DNA of 64,000 nucleotides from an uncultured Alphaproteobacteria bacterium (GTDB taxonomy: Bacteria; Pseudomonadota; Alphaproteobacteria; CAAGCB01; CAG-977). The translations under genes and the position numbers were made by a program. This document shows, piece by piece, positions 53,876 to 62,229 of the stretch. The stretch covers positions 62,001-126,000 of the forward strand of contig CAKQWA010000004.1 in NCBI GenBank assembly GCA_934277945.1. Reading direction: 5' to 3'. Each line of letters starts with the position of its first letter. Position 1 is the first letter of the stretch. The notes beneath the pieces were generated by a model, which saw only the letters and a program-made list of their open reading frames with translations, searched no databases and was not told the DNA's origin.

Positions 53876-53998
53876 CGGTCATCCTTTCCTTTTGTCAGCA
53901 TAAAAGAGCGGCTTTGCACCCGCAAGACAAAAATTTCTGTGGAAATTGCGCGTTTTTCGGGTATATTGGAAAAATAAGGAGTATGAAAAGCGAAAATC

Positions 53999-54931
53999 AT
54001 GGACCCCGAGCCTCCCGCAACGCCTACGGCGACCCTTTTTGATTTTGACAACGCCCGCACGTCCGAAAGCGACGATTCCGCGGAAGTTCCCGATTCTCAC
54101 AGGACGACCGGCACAACCGGATCATTCCGCGTCATGACGTGGAATGTCAATTCCGTGCGCGCGCGCTTGCCTTTGCTGTTGTCCGTTCTGGAAAAGGAAA
54201 ACTGCGACGCGGTGCTGTTGCAGGAAACCAAGACGGAAAACGATTCTTTCCCGTTCGACGAAATCAAACGGGCGGGATATTTCGCCGCCGCGAACGGACA
54301 AAAAGCGTACAACGGCGTGGCGATCCTGTCCAAAACGCCTTTGCGCGACGTGAAAACCGTTCTGCCCGACGTGTCGGACGGCGGGGCGCAGGCGCGCTTT
54401 ATCGAAGCGGTGACAAACGGCGGCGTCCGGCTGATTTGCGTTTATGTGCCGAACGGCGAAGCGTCCCCGAAAGATCCCGATTCAAACGAACGCCTCGTCT
54501 TTAAAATCGATTGGCTGAACGCGCTGGCGGATTATGTGTCGCCGATGGCGGCGCGCGGGGAGAAAGTCGTTCTGGCGGGCGATTTCAACGTCATCGACCG
54601 CGACCAAGACGTTTACGACGCGGAAAAATTCAAAAACGGCGTGCTGGCGACGCCTGCCGTGCGGCAGATTTTCCGCCGTTTTGAATTCGCGGGCTACACG
54701 GACGCGGCGCGCTTTTTCGCGGACGAAAACGAATCTTTGTACTCTTTTTGGGACTATCAGGGCGGCGCGGCGGCGAAAAATCACGGCATTTTGCTTGATT
54801 ACATCTTTGTTTCCCCCGCCTTGCAGCGCGCGATGGACGCGGCGAAAATCCTGACGGCATACAGGAGCGCGGACAAAGCGTCCGACCACGCGCCCGTCAT
54901 CTGCTCATTCAATTTGAAAAATAAAAATTAA
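53999..54931 (+). CDS. xthA: Exodeoxyribonuclease III, with unusual N-terminal extension
   Basis: AP endonuclease/exonuclease of base excision repair. 310 residues. Catalytic motifs: MTWNVNSVRARL, LLQETKTEND, YVPNGEAS, LAGDFNVIDRDQDVYD, and the terminal SDHAPVICSF. Normal XthA starts at the equivalent of residue 45 (FRVMTWNVN); here a Ser/Thr/Asp-rich extension of about 45 residues precedes it. The ribosome binding site AAGGAG (53976-53981) is 17 bases before the ATG at 53999 and next to an out-of-frame ATG at 53983 that reads 19 codons and stops, so the true start is uncertain. Confidence 0.92.
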   Translation: MDPEPPATPTATLFDFDNARTSESDDSAEVPDSHRTTGTTGSFRVMTWNVNSVRARLPLLLSVLEKENCDAVLLQETKTENDSFPFDEIKRAGYFAAANGQKAYNGVAILSKTPLRDVKTVLPDVSDGGAQARFIEAVTNGGVRLICVYVPNGEASPKDPDSNERLVFKIDWLNALADYVSPMAARGEKVVLAGDFNVIDRDQDVYDAEKFKNGVLATPAVRQIFRRFEFAGYTDAARFFADENESLYSFWDYQGGAAAKNHGILLDYIFVSPALQRAMDAAKILTAYRSADKASDHAPVICSFNLKNKN

Positions 54932-54941
54932 GGAAAACGAT

Positions 54942-56273
54942 ATGGCTTCTTCTTTTGACTGGATTTCGATTTGCGGCATATTCCTGCTGATTGCGGCGAA
55001 CGCGTTTTTCGTCGCTTCGGAATACTCCATTGTGAAAATCCGCCGTTCAAAACTGGACGAAATGGCTCTTTTGGGCAACAAGCGCGCGGCTCTGACGGCG
55101 AAAATCACGGAAAGACTGGACGCCTATCTGGGCGCGACGCAACTGGGCATCACGCTGTCCTCGCTGGCTTTGGGCTGGTTGAGCGAACCGGCTCTGGCGC
55201 AACTGCTTGATCCGGCGTTCGCGGCTTTGTTCAAAGAAAACACCGTGTGGGCGGACGTCGCCAGTTTCGCTCTGGCGTTCGCGCTGATCGCCCTGCTGCA
55301 CGTCGTTTTCGGCGAACTGGTGCCCAAAGCGGTCGCTTTGCAAAGAACGGAAGGCACGGCTCTGGGCGTTTCCCGCATTTTGTTCGTGTTTTATAAAATC
55401 TTCGCGCCGTTCGTCTGGCTGTTCAACGCCCTGTCCGGCGCGGTGCTGAAAATGTTCGGTCTGTCCCCCGTCGAACCGTCCGATTTGATGCATTCCGAAG
55501 AGGAAATCAAACTGATCGCCTCCGCCAGCATGAAAGGCGGCATCATCGACAAAACGGAAAGCGAAATCATTAAAAACGCCGTCGATTTTTCCGACAAGGT
55601 CGCCCGCGACATCATGATTCCGCGTCAGGACATGGAATGTCTGTACATGGAAATCCCGTTCGACGAAAACATGGACATCGTGAAAGAAACGGGCTACACG
55701 CGCTATCCCGTGTGCGATCAGGACAAGGACAACATCGTCGGCATGGTGCATTTGCGCGATTTGATGATGAATGAAAAAGCCCGCGACATCCGCAGTATTC
55801 TGCGCGACATCCTGTTCGTCGCGGAAAACAGTTCCGTGTCCGAAATTTTGCACATGATGAAAAAACGCAAAATCCACATGGCTGTCGTCGTCGACGAATA
55901 CGGCGGCACGTCGGGACTTTTGTCCATGGAGGACATCTTGGAGGAAATCGTCGGCGACATTCAGGACGAACACGACGAAAACGAGGAAGTGTACGAAAAG
56001 CGTCTGCCCGACGGCACTTACGAATTTTCCGGCATGGCGTTGTTGGACGACGCGATCGAATTCATGGGACTGCCGCCCATCGAGGACGCGCAGGAAGACA
56101 CCGTCGGCGGCTACGTTTTCGCCCTGCTCGCCCGCAAGCCCGAAATCAACGACGTGGTGGAAACAACGTCCTGCACGTTTGAAATTTTGAACGTCGACGG
56201 CTTCCGCGTCAAAAAGGTCAAGGCGACGCCGAAGTTCAAAACCGCCGAAGAATTCGCCGAACCCGAACTGTAA
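54942..56273 (+). CDS. CorC/HlyC-family membrane protein (CNNM domain, CBS pair, CorC_HlyC domain)
   Basis: Possible divalent-cation efflux protein. 443 residues: N-terminal DUF21/CNNM membrane domain with four helices (ANAFFVASEYSIVKIRRSKL, GITLSSLALGWLSEPALA, VVFGELVPKAVALQRTE), two CBS domains (ARDIMIPRQDMECLYME and VSEILHMMKKRKIHMAVVVDEYGGTSGLLSMEDILEEIVGDI), then a CorC_HlyC domain with TVGGYVFALLARKPEINDVVE. Formerly called hemolysin C family; function in Mg/Co handling is inferred. Two bases before rsm22. Confidence 0.94.
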   Translation: MASSFDWISICGIFLLIAANAFFVASEYSIVKIRRSKLDEMALLGNKRAALTAKITERLDAYLGATQLGITLSSLALGWLSEPALAQLLDPAFAALFKENTVWADVASFALAFALIALLHVVFGELVPKAVALQRTEGTALGVSRILFVFYKIFAPFVWLFNALSGAVLKMFGLSPVEPSDLMHSEEEIKLIASASMKGGIIDKTESEIIKNAVDFSDKVARDIMIPRQDMECLYMEIPFDENMDIVKETGYTRYPVCDQDKDNIVGMVHLRDLMMNEKARDIRSILRDILFVAENSSVSEILHMMKKRKIHMAVVVDEYGGTSGLLSMEDILEEIVGDIQDEHDENEEVYEKRLPDGTYEFSGMALLDDAIEFMGLPPIEDAQEDTVGGYVFALLARKPEINDVVETTSCTFEILNVDGFRVKKVKATPKFKTAEEFAEPEL

Positions 56274-56275
56274 GC

Positions 56276-57172
56276 ATGCTGTTCCCCCTTGCCGCGCAAC
56301 TGGACGCTTTGGCGGAAAAAGGATTGAAATCCGCCGCCGAAACCGTCAGCCGCAAATACCGCGAAAGCGCGAACAAAGCCATTTGCGACGAAACGCAGGC
56401 GCTCGCCTACGCCGCGTCGCGTATGCCCGCCACATACGGCGCAATCTTCAAGGCGTTGCAAAAAACGCTTGAATTGTATCCCGAATCGGTCGAAACCGTG
56501 CTGGACGCGGGCGCGGGAACGGGCGCGGCGACGCTGGCGGCAAGGCAACTGCTGGGCAATCCCGCCTGCGTCTGCCTTGAAAAACAGGACGTGATGCGCG
56601 CGCTGGGCGCAAAACTCGTCCCTGCGCAATGGGAAAAATACGACTTGACGACGCCGGACGAATTGCCGCACCGCGCGGATTTGGTCGTCGCGGCGTATGT
56701 GCTGAACGAATTGGACAATCCCGCGCAAACGGCTTTGAAATTGTGGCGGGCGGCAAACGGAATCCTGCTGATTGTCGACGCCGCCACGCCGCAGACAAGC
56801 GCGCTGATGCAGACCGTCCGCGCCGCGCTGATACAAGAGGGCGCGCGCATCGCCGCGCCGTGTCCGCACGCGGATCCGTGCGCCGAATGGTGTCACTTCG
56901 CCGCGCGCATCGAACGCTCGCGCCTGCACCGGCATTTAAAAGGCGGCGACGCGCCGTTTGAAGACGAAAAATTCACGTTTTTCGCTTTTTCCAAAACGCC
57001 CGTCGCTCCCGCAAAAGCCCGCGTTTTGCGTCATCCGCAAATTTCGGCGGGAAAAGTCGGCTTGACGCTGTGCGCAAAAAACGGCGTCGAATCCCGCCTT
57101 GTCGCCAAAAAGGAAAAGGAACTTTATAAAGCCGCGCGCAAAGCCGCCGCCGGCGACGCTTTTCCCGTCTGA
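56276..57172 (+). CDS. Rsm22-family ribosomal small subunit methyltransferase-like protein
   Basis: SAM-dependent methyltransferase fold, associated with mitochondrial and bacterial small-subunit assembly. 298 residues: VLDAGAGTGAATLAARQL (SAM site), LVVAAYVLNELDNP, and the Cys-rich C-terminal motif PCPHADPCAEWCHFAARIERSRLHRHLKGG typical of Rsm22 (CPHxxxC...CHF). The conserved FEDEKFTFFAFSK follows. Starts 2 bases after the CorC-like gene. The catalytic role of the family is not settled. Confidence 0.87.
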   Translation: MLFPLAAQLDALAEKGLKSAAETVSRKYRESANKAICDETQALAYAASRMPATYGAIFKALQKTLELYPESVETVLDAGAGTGAATLAARQLLGNPACVCLEKQDVMRALGAKLVPAQWEKYDLTTPDELPHRADLVVAAYVLNELDNPAQTALKLWRAANGILLIVDAATPQTSALMQTVRAALIQEGARIAAPCPHADPCAEWCHFAARIERSRLHRHLKGGDAPFEDEKFTFFAFSKTPVAPAKARVLRHPQISAGKVGLTLCAKNGVESRLVAKKEKELYKAARKAAAGDAFPV

Positions 57173-57440
57173 CGCGCGCCGCGATATCATTTTGCTCCGA
57201 CGCCTCGCCCTGCAATATCCCCTTTTCTGACGCGCCGTCATCGGCGGCGTCTTCCCGTCTTGACGCATCGGCATCGCCCTGCCTGACGCGCCCCTCCCTC
57301 GCCACCCTTTCCGACACACCGCCGCCCGTGACCTTATTCCGCTCCGATACACCGTCCCGCGATATTATTCCGTTCAGCCTCGCCGCCGCCGCATCGTTCC
57401 GACGCGCCTCCCTGCCATGCCGCCCCGTTCCGACGCAAAA
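57173..57440. repeat. Pyrimidine-rich gene-free spacer with degenerate repeats
   Basis: About 270 bases with no gene. The segment GCGATATCATTTTGCTCCGACGCCTCGCC at 57181 recurs in altered form at 57359 (GCGATATTATTCCGTTCAGCCTCGCC); CTTATTCCGCTCCGATACACCGTCCC at 57333 and other short words (GACGCG, TTCCGAC) repeat throughout. The + strand is strongly pyrimidine-rich. Function unknown. Confidence 0.5.
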
Positions 57441-57447
57441 AAACATC

Positions 57448-57475
57448 TTGACAATAAGAACAAAAGGGGTACATT
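57448..57475 (+). promoter_or_regulatory. recA promoter with LexA-like box
   Basis: TTGACA (57448-57453), 16 bases, TACATT (57470-57475). Between them GAAC-N7-GTAC (57458-57472) matches the alphaproteobacterial LexA pattern GAAC-N7-GAAC except for one base. Position within the promoter spacer fits repression by LexA. Confidence 0.6.
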
Positions 57476-57513
57476 ATCGTCATTGACCCCGCGTGCCGAA
57501 TGGGATAAAAAAG

Positions 57514-58590
57514 ATGGACCAGACAACTTTACATTTAGTGGACAAACAAACGATGGATAAAGAAAAAGCATTAAGCGCCGCCCTCAGCCAGATTGAACGT
57601 TCTTTCGGCAAAGGGTCGGTCATGCGCTTGGGACAGCGCGAAAACGCGGTCGAAATCGCGTCGATTCCGACGGGTTCGCTGGGGCTGGACATCGCGCTGG
57701 GCATCGGCGGACTGCCAAAGGGGCGCGTTATTGAAATGTACGGTCCCGAAAGTTCGGGTAAAACGACGCTGGCGCTGCACGTCGTCGCTTCGGCGCAAAA
57801 ACGCGGCGGCACCTGCGCGTACATTGACGCGGAACACGCGCTGGATCCGCAATACGCGGCGAAACTGGGCGTCAAATTGGACGATTTGCTGATTTCCCAA
57901 CCCGACAACGGCGAACAGGCTTTGGAAATCGCCGACACGCTGGTGCGTTCGGGCGCGATTGACGTGCTGGTCGTCGACTCGGTCGCCGCGCTCGTGCCGA
58001 AAGCCGAACTGGAAGGTGAAATGGGCGACGCGCACGTCGGCTTGCAGGCGCGTTTGATGAGTCAGGCTTTGCGCAAACTGACGTCTTCCGTCGCGCGCAC
58101 GAACACGCTGCTGATCTTCATCAACCAACTGCGCATGAAAATCGGCGTTATGTTCGGCAACCCCGAAACGACGACGGGCGGCAACGCGCTGAAATTCTAC
58201 GCGTCCGTGCGTTTGGAAATCCGCCGCGGACCGCAGATTAAGGACAAGGACGAAGTTGTCGGCTCCGGCACGACGGTCAAAGTCGTGAAAAACAAAGTCG
58301 CGCCGCCGTTCAAAACGGTCGAATTCGACATCATGTACGGCGAAGGCATTTCCAAAACGGGCGAATTGCTCGATTTGGGCGTGAAAGCGAACTTGGTTGA
58401 AAAATCGGGTGCGTGGTTCTCGTACAAAGGTCAGCGTTTGGGACAGGGACGCGAAAACGCGCGCCAGTTCCTGAAAGAAAATCCGCAAATCGCCGACGAA
58501 ATCGAACAGCAGATTCGCACGAACGCGGGCTTGCTGGCGGAAAAAATGATTACGGGCGAGGAAGAACGTCAGGACACCGACGAAGTCTGA
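57514..58590 (+). CDS. recA: Recombinase RecA
   Basis: DNA strand exchange and SOS co-protease. 358 residues from ATG 57514. Signature: [22 protein letters not shown], Walker [75 protein letters not shown]-terminus acidic (EERQDTDEV). The start is uncertain: a GTG at 57493 adds seven residues without a ribosome site, ATG 57553 would drop 13; GGGATAAAAAAG before 57514 is weak. A LexA-like box lies upstream, and a terminator downstream. Confidence 0.97.
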   Translation: MDQTTLHLVDKQTMDKEKALSAALSQIERSFGKGSVMRLGQRENAVEIASIPTGSLGLDIALGIGGLPKGRVIEMYGPESSGKTTLALHVVASAQKRGGTCAYIDAEHALDPQYAAKLGVKLDDLLISQPDNGEQALEIADTLVRSGAIDVLVVDSVAALVPKAELEGEMGDAHVGLQARLMSQALRKLTSSVARTNTLLIFINQLRMKIGVMFGNPETTTGGNALKFYASVRLEIRRGPQIKDKDEVVGSGTTVKVVKNKVAPPFKTVEFDIMYGEGISKTGELLDLGVKANLVEKSGAWFSYKGQRLGQGRENARQFLKENPQIADEIEQQIRTNAGLLAEKMITGEEERQDTDEV

Positions 58591-58672
58591 TTTTGTCTTG
58601 CGGCTTGAAAAGCCTGCGATAAAACGCAGTCCGGCGAATGATTGTCCCCAAAAGCGACCGTTTTGCGATTTG

Positions 58673-58703
58673 AAAAAGCCTCCGGCGAAACGGAGGCTTT
58701 TTT
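58673..58703 (+). terminator. Terminator after recA
   Basis: AAAAAGCCTCCG / CGGAGGCTTTTTT hairpin with a GCGAAA-type loop and T-run, about 85 bases after the recA stop. Confidence 0.85.
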
Positions 58704-58783
58704 ATGCGCGGTTTGTTTTTCGCTTTTGCGCGCGATTTTCCAAAAGATTTTGCGCGCGATTTATTTTCGTTTTGACGCGCGGC

Positions 58784-59110
58784 TTATTTTTCGCGATGCA
58801 CTTCGATTTCTTTGGCGATGAAGAAAGTCGGCGAGGTCATTTTATATTCGATTTTAACCCAGTCGCCCTGCTTCAAATCTTTCAATTTGCCTTTGGTGTC
58901 GAATAAAATCTTGCGCTTGATTTCAACTTCCGTCGCCGGATTCGTGTTGAACGTGTAAGTTTTGCCGTCGTCGCCCCGAATGGAAACCTGCCGGCGTTCA
59001 ACGTCCACGGATTGAATCGTGCCGTACGCTTCCAAATCGTCCGCGCGAACGGGGTGCGCCGCCGTCAAAAGACCTGACAAGACAGCCAGTGAAAAAAGAA
59101 TTCTTCTCAT
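58784..59110 (-). CDS. Secreted small protein, paralog of the gene at 59153
   Basis: 108 residues with signal peptide cleaved near VRADD. An exceptionally good AGGAGG ribosome site precedes the ATG. The mature part is about 80 residues, beta-rich: GTIQSVDVERRQVSIRGDDGKTYTF, then LKQGDWVKIEY and IAKEIEV. It has the layout of a small OB-fold-like barrel. The neighbouring upstream gene encodes a clear paralog (shared G-T...D, DG-x-x-YTF, GDWV-x-x-EY, IA-x-E-x-x-V). Function unknown. Confidence 0.78.
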   Translation of the reverse strand: MRRILFSLAVLSGLLTAAHPVRADDLEAYGTIQSVDVERRQVSIRGDDGKTYTFNTNPATEVEIKRKILFDTKGKLKDLKQGDWVKIEYKMTSPTFFIAKEIEVHREK

Positions 59111-59152
59111 ATCATATACCTCCTGTACAGTCGCCTTATCAGGCTAACACGA

Positions 59153-59470
59153 TTAGCGGAACACGTCAACTTCGTCGGCAATCAGGCGGGAAGCGTCCGA
59201 AACGAAGTATTCGACCTGCACCCAGTCGCCCGTGCGCATATCTTCCAACTGATAGAACTTGTCGCGCATATAATTTTGATTTTCAATGTCGATATCGGTC
59301 AAATCGTTGACGTGGAACGTGTACATCCGCCCGTCGTTCGCCGCCACGGTAAAGATGTTTTGTCCGTAATCAATGTCGTCGACGGTGCCGAAAATCTCCG
59401 CCGTCCCCGCCGCGTAAGACTCGTAGCAAAGCGTTGTCAATAACAGAAGAACCGCTAAAAAAGTTTTCAT
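59153..59470 (-). CDS. Secreted small protein, paralog of the gene at 58784
   Basis: 105 residues from ATG 59470 (AAGGAG 8 bases upstream). Signal peptide through ESYAA. Mature part: GTVDDIDYGQNIFTVAANDGRMYTF and MRTGDWVQVEYFV, aligned throughout with 58784-59110, so the pair arose by duplication. Probably cotranscribed (42-base gap). Divergent from a TetR regulator gene by 98 bases. No cysteine motif besides one in the leader. Confidence 0.78.
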   Translation of the reverse strand: MKTFLAVLLLLTTLCYESYAAGTAEIFGTVDDIDYGQNIFTVAANDGRMYTFHVNDLTDIDIENQNYMRDKFYQLEDMRTGDWVQVEYFVSDASRLIADEVDVFR

Positions 59471-59568
59471 CTTGACACTCCTTTTTCTAACTCTTATCAA
59501 TAGTAATTATACAGGCGGATCAAAACAGCGCCAAGATATCGCATAGACTTAAAACAGGTGGTTAGAAA

Positions 59569-60207
59569 GTGCCAAGACCAAATAAAGGAACGGATTTACG
59601 GTTGTTGCAGGCGGGCAAAACGCTGCTTTTGGAAAAAGGCATCGACGCGCTGACCGTGAACGCCGTGTGCAAACTGGCGAAAGTCAATCAGGGGATGTTT
59701 GTTTACAACTTCAAAAGCAAAGAGGAGTTCATGAACAAACTGCTGGACGAATTGTTTGAAGAAATCATGAACACGATCGGCTTGGACGACATCACCGGCA
59801 AAAAACCCGTCGAAAAAATCGAAATCGGCATGGTTTACTGTTGCAAGGCGGCGCGCAAGTACCCACGTCTTTTGCAACAGTTCATCAACGATTCCGTTGT
59901 CGGCGACGACGAAACGCTGATGCGCGTGTTTCTGGAACGCGGGCAAAAGGAACTGCACCGCCTGTTCCGCCACTTCGTCCCCGCGCAGCAGGACGGCGAC
60001 ATTTCCAAAAACATCACTCTGCCCGAATTCATTTTGCTGTTCTGGCCGCCGTTGATTTACTCCTGCACGTCCATTATGCAGATTATGGAAATGACCCCGC
60101 CGAAATACCGTCAGCCCGAAGAAATCTACACGACGGAAGAAGCCATACGCAAACGCGTGCACCGCTGTCTGCGTATGTTCCACCCGTCCGTTTACGACAA
60201 TCTGTAA
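59569..60207 (+). CDS. TetR-family transcriptional regulator
   Basis: 212 residues from a GTG start. The N-terminal helix-turn-helix is typical: KGIDALTVNAVCKLAKVNQGMFVYNFKSKEEFMNKLLDELFEEI. The C-terminal ligand domain is all-helical and not assignable. Divergent from the two paralogous secreted proteins, so it probably regulates them and itself. No operator palindrome was identified with confidence in the 98-base gap. Convergent with dCMP deaminase; stops adjoin. Confidence 0.9.
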   Translation: MPRPNKGTDLRLLQAGKTLLLEKGIDALTVNAVCKLAKVNQGMFVYNFKSKEEFMNKLLDELFEEIMNTIGLDDITGKKPVEKIEIGMVYCCKAARKYPRLLQQFINDSVVGDDETLMRVFLERGQKELHRLFRHFVPAQQDGDISKNITLPEFILLFWPPLIYSCTSIMQIMEMTPPKYRQPEEIYTTEEAIRKRVHRCLRMFHPSVYDNL

Positions 60208-60657
60208 TTACGCGCTTTCTTCGTCGTCCAAAGGCACGATGTCGACCTGCACGCCGGCTTCGGTCAGGATTTGCTTCGCCAGCGTGAAATTTTCCAGCCA
60301 GCGTTCCGGAATCGGACGATCCTCGACGACGACACGCTTGATGCCCGACTGGATGATCGCCCCCGCGCACCGCGAACACGGCAGATACGGATAAACGTAA
60401 ATCGTGCATCCGGACACGTTGTTGCGCGCCGTCAGAATCGCGTTCGCTTCGGCGTGAACAATCAATTCATACTTTATCTCTCGCGTGTTCAGGCGTTCCT
60501 GCGAGTCGTTTACGCCAATCGGAAAACCGTTGAATCCGACGGACACGATGCGCTTTTTATCGTCGACGATAACCGCGCCGACCTGCGACGACGGATCTTT
60601 CGACCAAGTGGAAACCAACCGCGCCAATTCAAAAAACCTTTTCTGCCATTTCGTCAT
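60208..60657 (-). CDS. dCMP deaminase (ComEB/deoxycytidylate deaminase family)
   Basis: Zinc deaminase converting dCMP to dUMP for thymidylate synthesis. 149 residues from the ATG at 60657. Zinc motifs: VHAEANAIL and PYLPCSRCAGAIIQSG. N-terminal WQKRFFELARLVSTWSKDPSSQVGAVIVD is typical. The nearby longer frame upstream lacks a ribosome site. Monocistronic. Confidence 0.92.
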   Translation of the reverse strand: MTKWQKRFFELARLVSTWSKDPSSQVGAVIVDDKKRIVSVGFNGFPIGVNDSQERLNTREIKYELIVHAEANAILTARNNVSGCTIYVYPYLPCSRCAGAIIQSGIKRVVVEDRPIPERWLENFTLAKQILTEAGVQVDIVPLDDEESA

Positions 60658-60856
60658 AAAAGCCGCCTTTTTTTCAAAAAAACACCACCTTTCAGTCATA
60701 GCAACATTTTGCGAAAACGGCAAGACGGGAAGTCGCAAAAAATTCAAACGGCGTTTTTCGCGCAAATCCGGCGATTCGCGCGCCGATTTCACTTTATCGC
60801 GCATATCGTGTATAATAAAAGCGGAGGGTTAAAAAAAACAACAAGGCGGGTGTGTC

Positions 60857-61465
60857 ATGGTCACGTCCCTTTTTCCCGAAAAGTTCCGAACCATCGACAA
60901 AAGCCGTTCGCGTTTTTTAATCAAGATATTGACGGCGGGCGCGATTGTCTGCGCCGTCGTGTGCGCGGGCGTCGCCTATTCCCGTTCCCGCAAAGCCATT
61001 GAGCGCGCGCAAACCGTCGCCCAACTGCAAGGCGTGGTGTCGAACGTTTTGGAGTATTACAGGGACGTCAAAACCTACGACGGTCTGAACGTCGATTTTC
61101 TGGTGAAAAACCGTATCGTGCCGTCCAAAAAATGCGAAAGGCGGGGCGATATGCTTCATTGCAAAGCGGGATATTTCATGACCGTGCGCCCGTCTGACTA
61201 TCCGCGCAAAATCAAATCGTTCCTGCTGGAATACAACAATCTGCGCCCCGATTTGTGCGTCGCTCTGCTGACGGCGGACTGGGACAAAAGCAATTCGCAA
61301 AAATTGCGCACGCTGATTGTCGGCGGGAAAATCTACACTTGGTCTTATATGCAAAAATCGCTGAAAATTCAAAATTCCCTGCCCGTGACAAAACAGGACG
61401 CGCGCGAAAACTGCGCCGTCATCGTCGGCGACCACGCGGGATACATCGTTTTTGAATACTTTTAA
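60857..61465 (+). CDS. Membrane-anchored protein, faintly pilin-like
   Basis: 202 residues. One membrane helix at about 21-41 after a basic N-terminus (KSRSRFLIKILTAGAIVCAV). No clean prepilin cleavage site. The following domain, AQLQGVVSNVLEYYRDVKTYDGLNVDFLVKNRIVPSKKC, then FLLEYNNLRPDLCVALL, has the look of the soluble domain of PilS-type pilins (a YxGL segment, an x-VP, and a Cys pair). Four cysteines lie in the soluble part. Ends overlapping the convergent esterase gene by 4 bases. Family assignment is weak. Confidence 0.65.
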   Translation: MVTSLFPEKFRTIDKSRSRFLIKILTAGAIVCAVVCAGVAYSRSRKAIERAQTVAQLQGVVSNVLEYYRDVKTYDGLNVDFLVKNRIVPSKKCERRGDMLHCKAGYFMTVRPSDYPRKIKSFLLEYNNLRPDLCVALLTADWDKSNSQKLRTLIVGGKIYTWSYMQKSLKIQNSLPVTKQDARENCAVIVGDHAGYIVFEYF

Positions 61466-62214
61466 ACGTCCAGCACGCGCTTCATGAAATACGCGATTTG
61501 CAAACGCCACCACGACCAGTCGTGCGTCACGTCCGCACCCCAAATGTCCGTCCACGCGGGGATTTTCTTTTCATCCAATGCGCGCTGCATTTCCAGCGTG
61601 TCGCTCAACATACGCTCGTCATGGTCGCCGCGCCCTGCGCAAAAGACAAGACGCGCCGCGCGCAAATGGCGCAAGTGAGCGGGGTCGCTCAACGCGGGCA
61701 GGCAGTCCAGCGGCGAATTGCGCAACACGAATTCGTCCGTGTACGAACCGAAAAAGTGGTTCAGCCGATACAATCCGCTTAAACAAATCGCGGAATCGAA
61801 CACGTCGGGCTGGCGGAAAAACACGTTCGCGGCGTGATACGCGCCCATGCTGCAACCCGTCGCCATCGGCTTGATTTTCCTGCCGCCGTTCATTTTCGCG
61901 CTCAACGCGGCGATGCGCGGCGTCAGTTCCTGCGTCACATACATAAAATAATCTTCGTGACGGCGGATTCTGTCGTGCGGCGAACCGTGACCGCCGAACG
62001 TTTCGGCGTCTATGCCGTCCGCGCAAAACAAGGTGATTTGCCCCGCGTCGATAAACGGCGCGCACGCGTTCACCATGCCGCATTCTTCATATTGGTAAAA
62101 CCGTCCGTTGAAAGACGGGAACACCAAAACGGGCTTGCCCGCGAACCCGAACACTTTGAATTCCATATCGCGATTCAGGCGGGGGCTGAATTCCTTGAAA
62201 TACTCAACGTTCAC
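61462..62214 (-). CDS. Esterase-family alpha/beta hydrolase, paired with ATP-grasp
   Basis: 250 residues from GTG 62214, chosen for its AAGGA site 6 bases upstream. Alpha/beta hydrolase of the putative esterase family (esterase D-like): VLVFPSFNGRFYQYEECGM, nucleophile elbow MATGCSMGAYHA with Ser, and terminal His in ADVTHDWSWWRLQIAYFM. Acidic member probably in AGRGDHDERML. No signal peptide. It follows the ATP-grasp gene by 15 bases, suggesting that the two act together, perhaps on the same amide or ester product. Confidence 0.85.
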   Translation of the reverse strand: MNVEYFKEFSPRLNRDMEFKVFGFAGKPVLVFPSFNGRFYQYEECGMVNACAPFIDAGQITLFCADGIDAETFGGHGSPHDRIRRHEDYFMYVTQELTPRIAALSAKMNGGRKIKPMATGCSMGAYHAANVFFRQPDVFDSAICLSGLYRLNHFFGSYTDEFVLRNSPLDCLPALSDPAHLRHLRAARLVFCAGRGDHDERMLSDTLEMQRALDEKKIPAWTDIWGADVTHDWSWWRLQIAYFMKRVLDV

Positions 62215-62229
62215 GGGCGTTCCTTTCAA

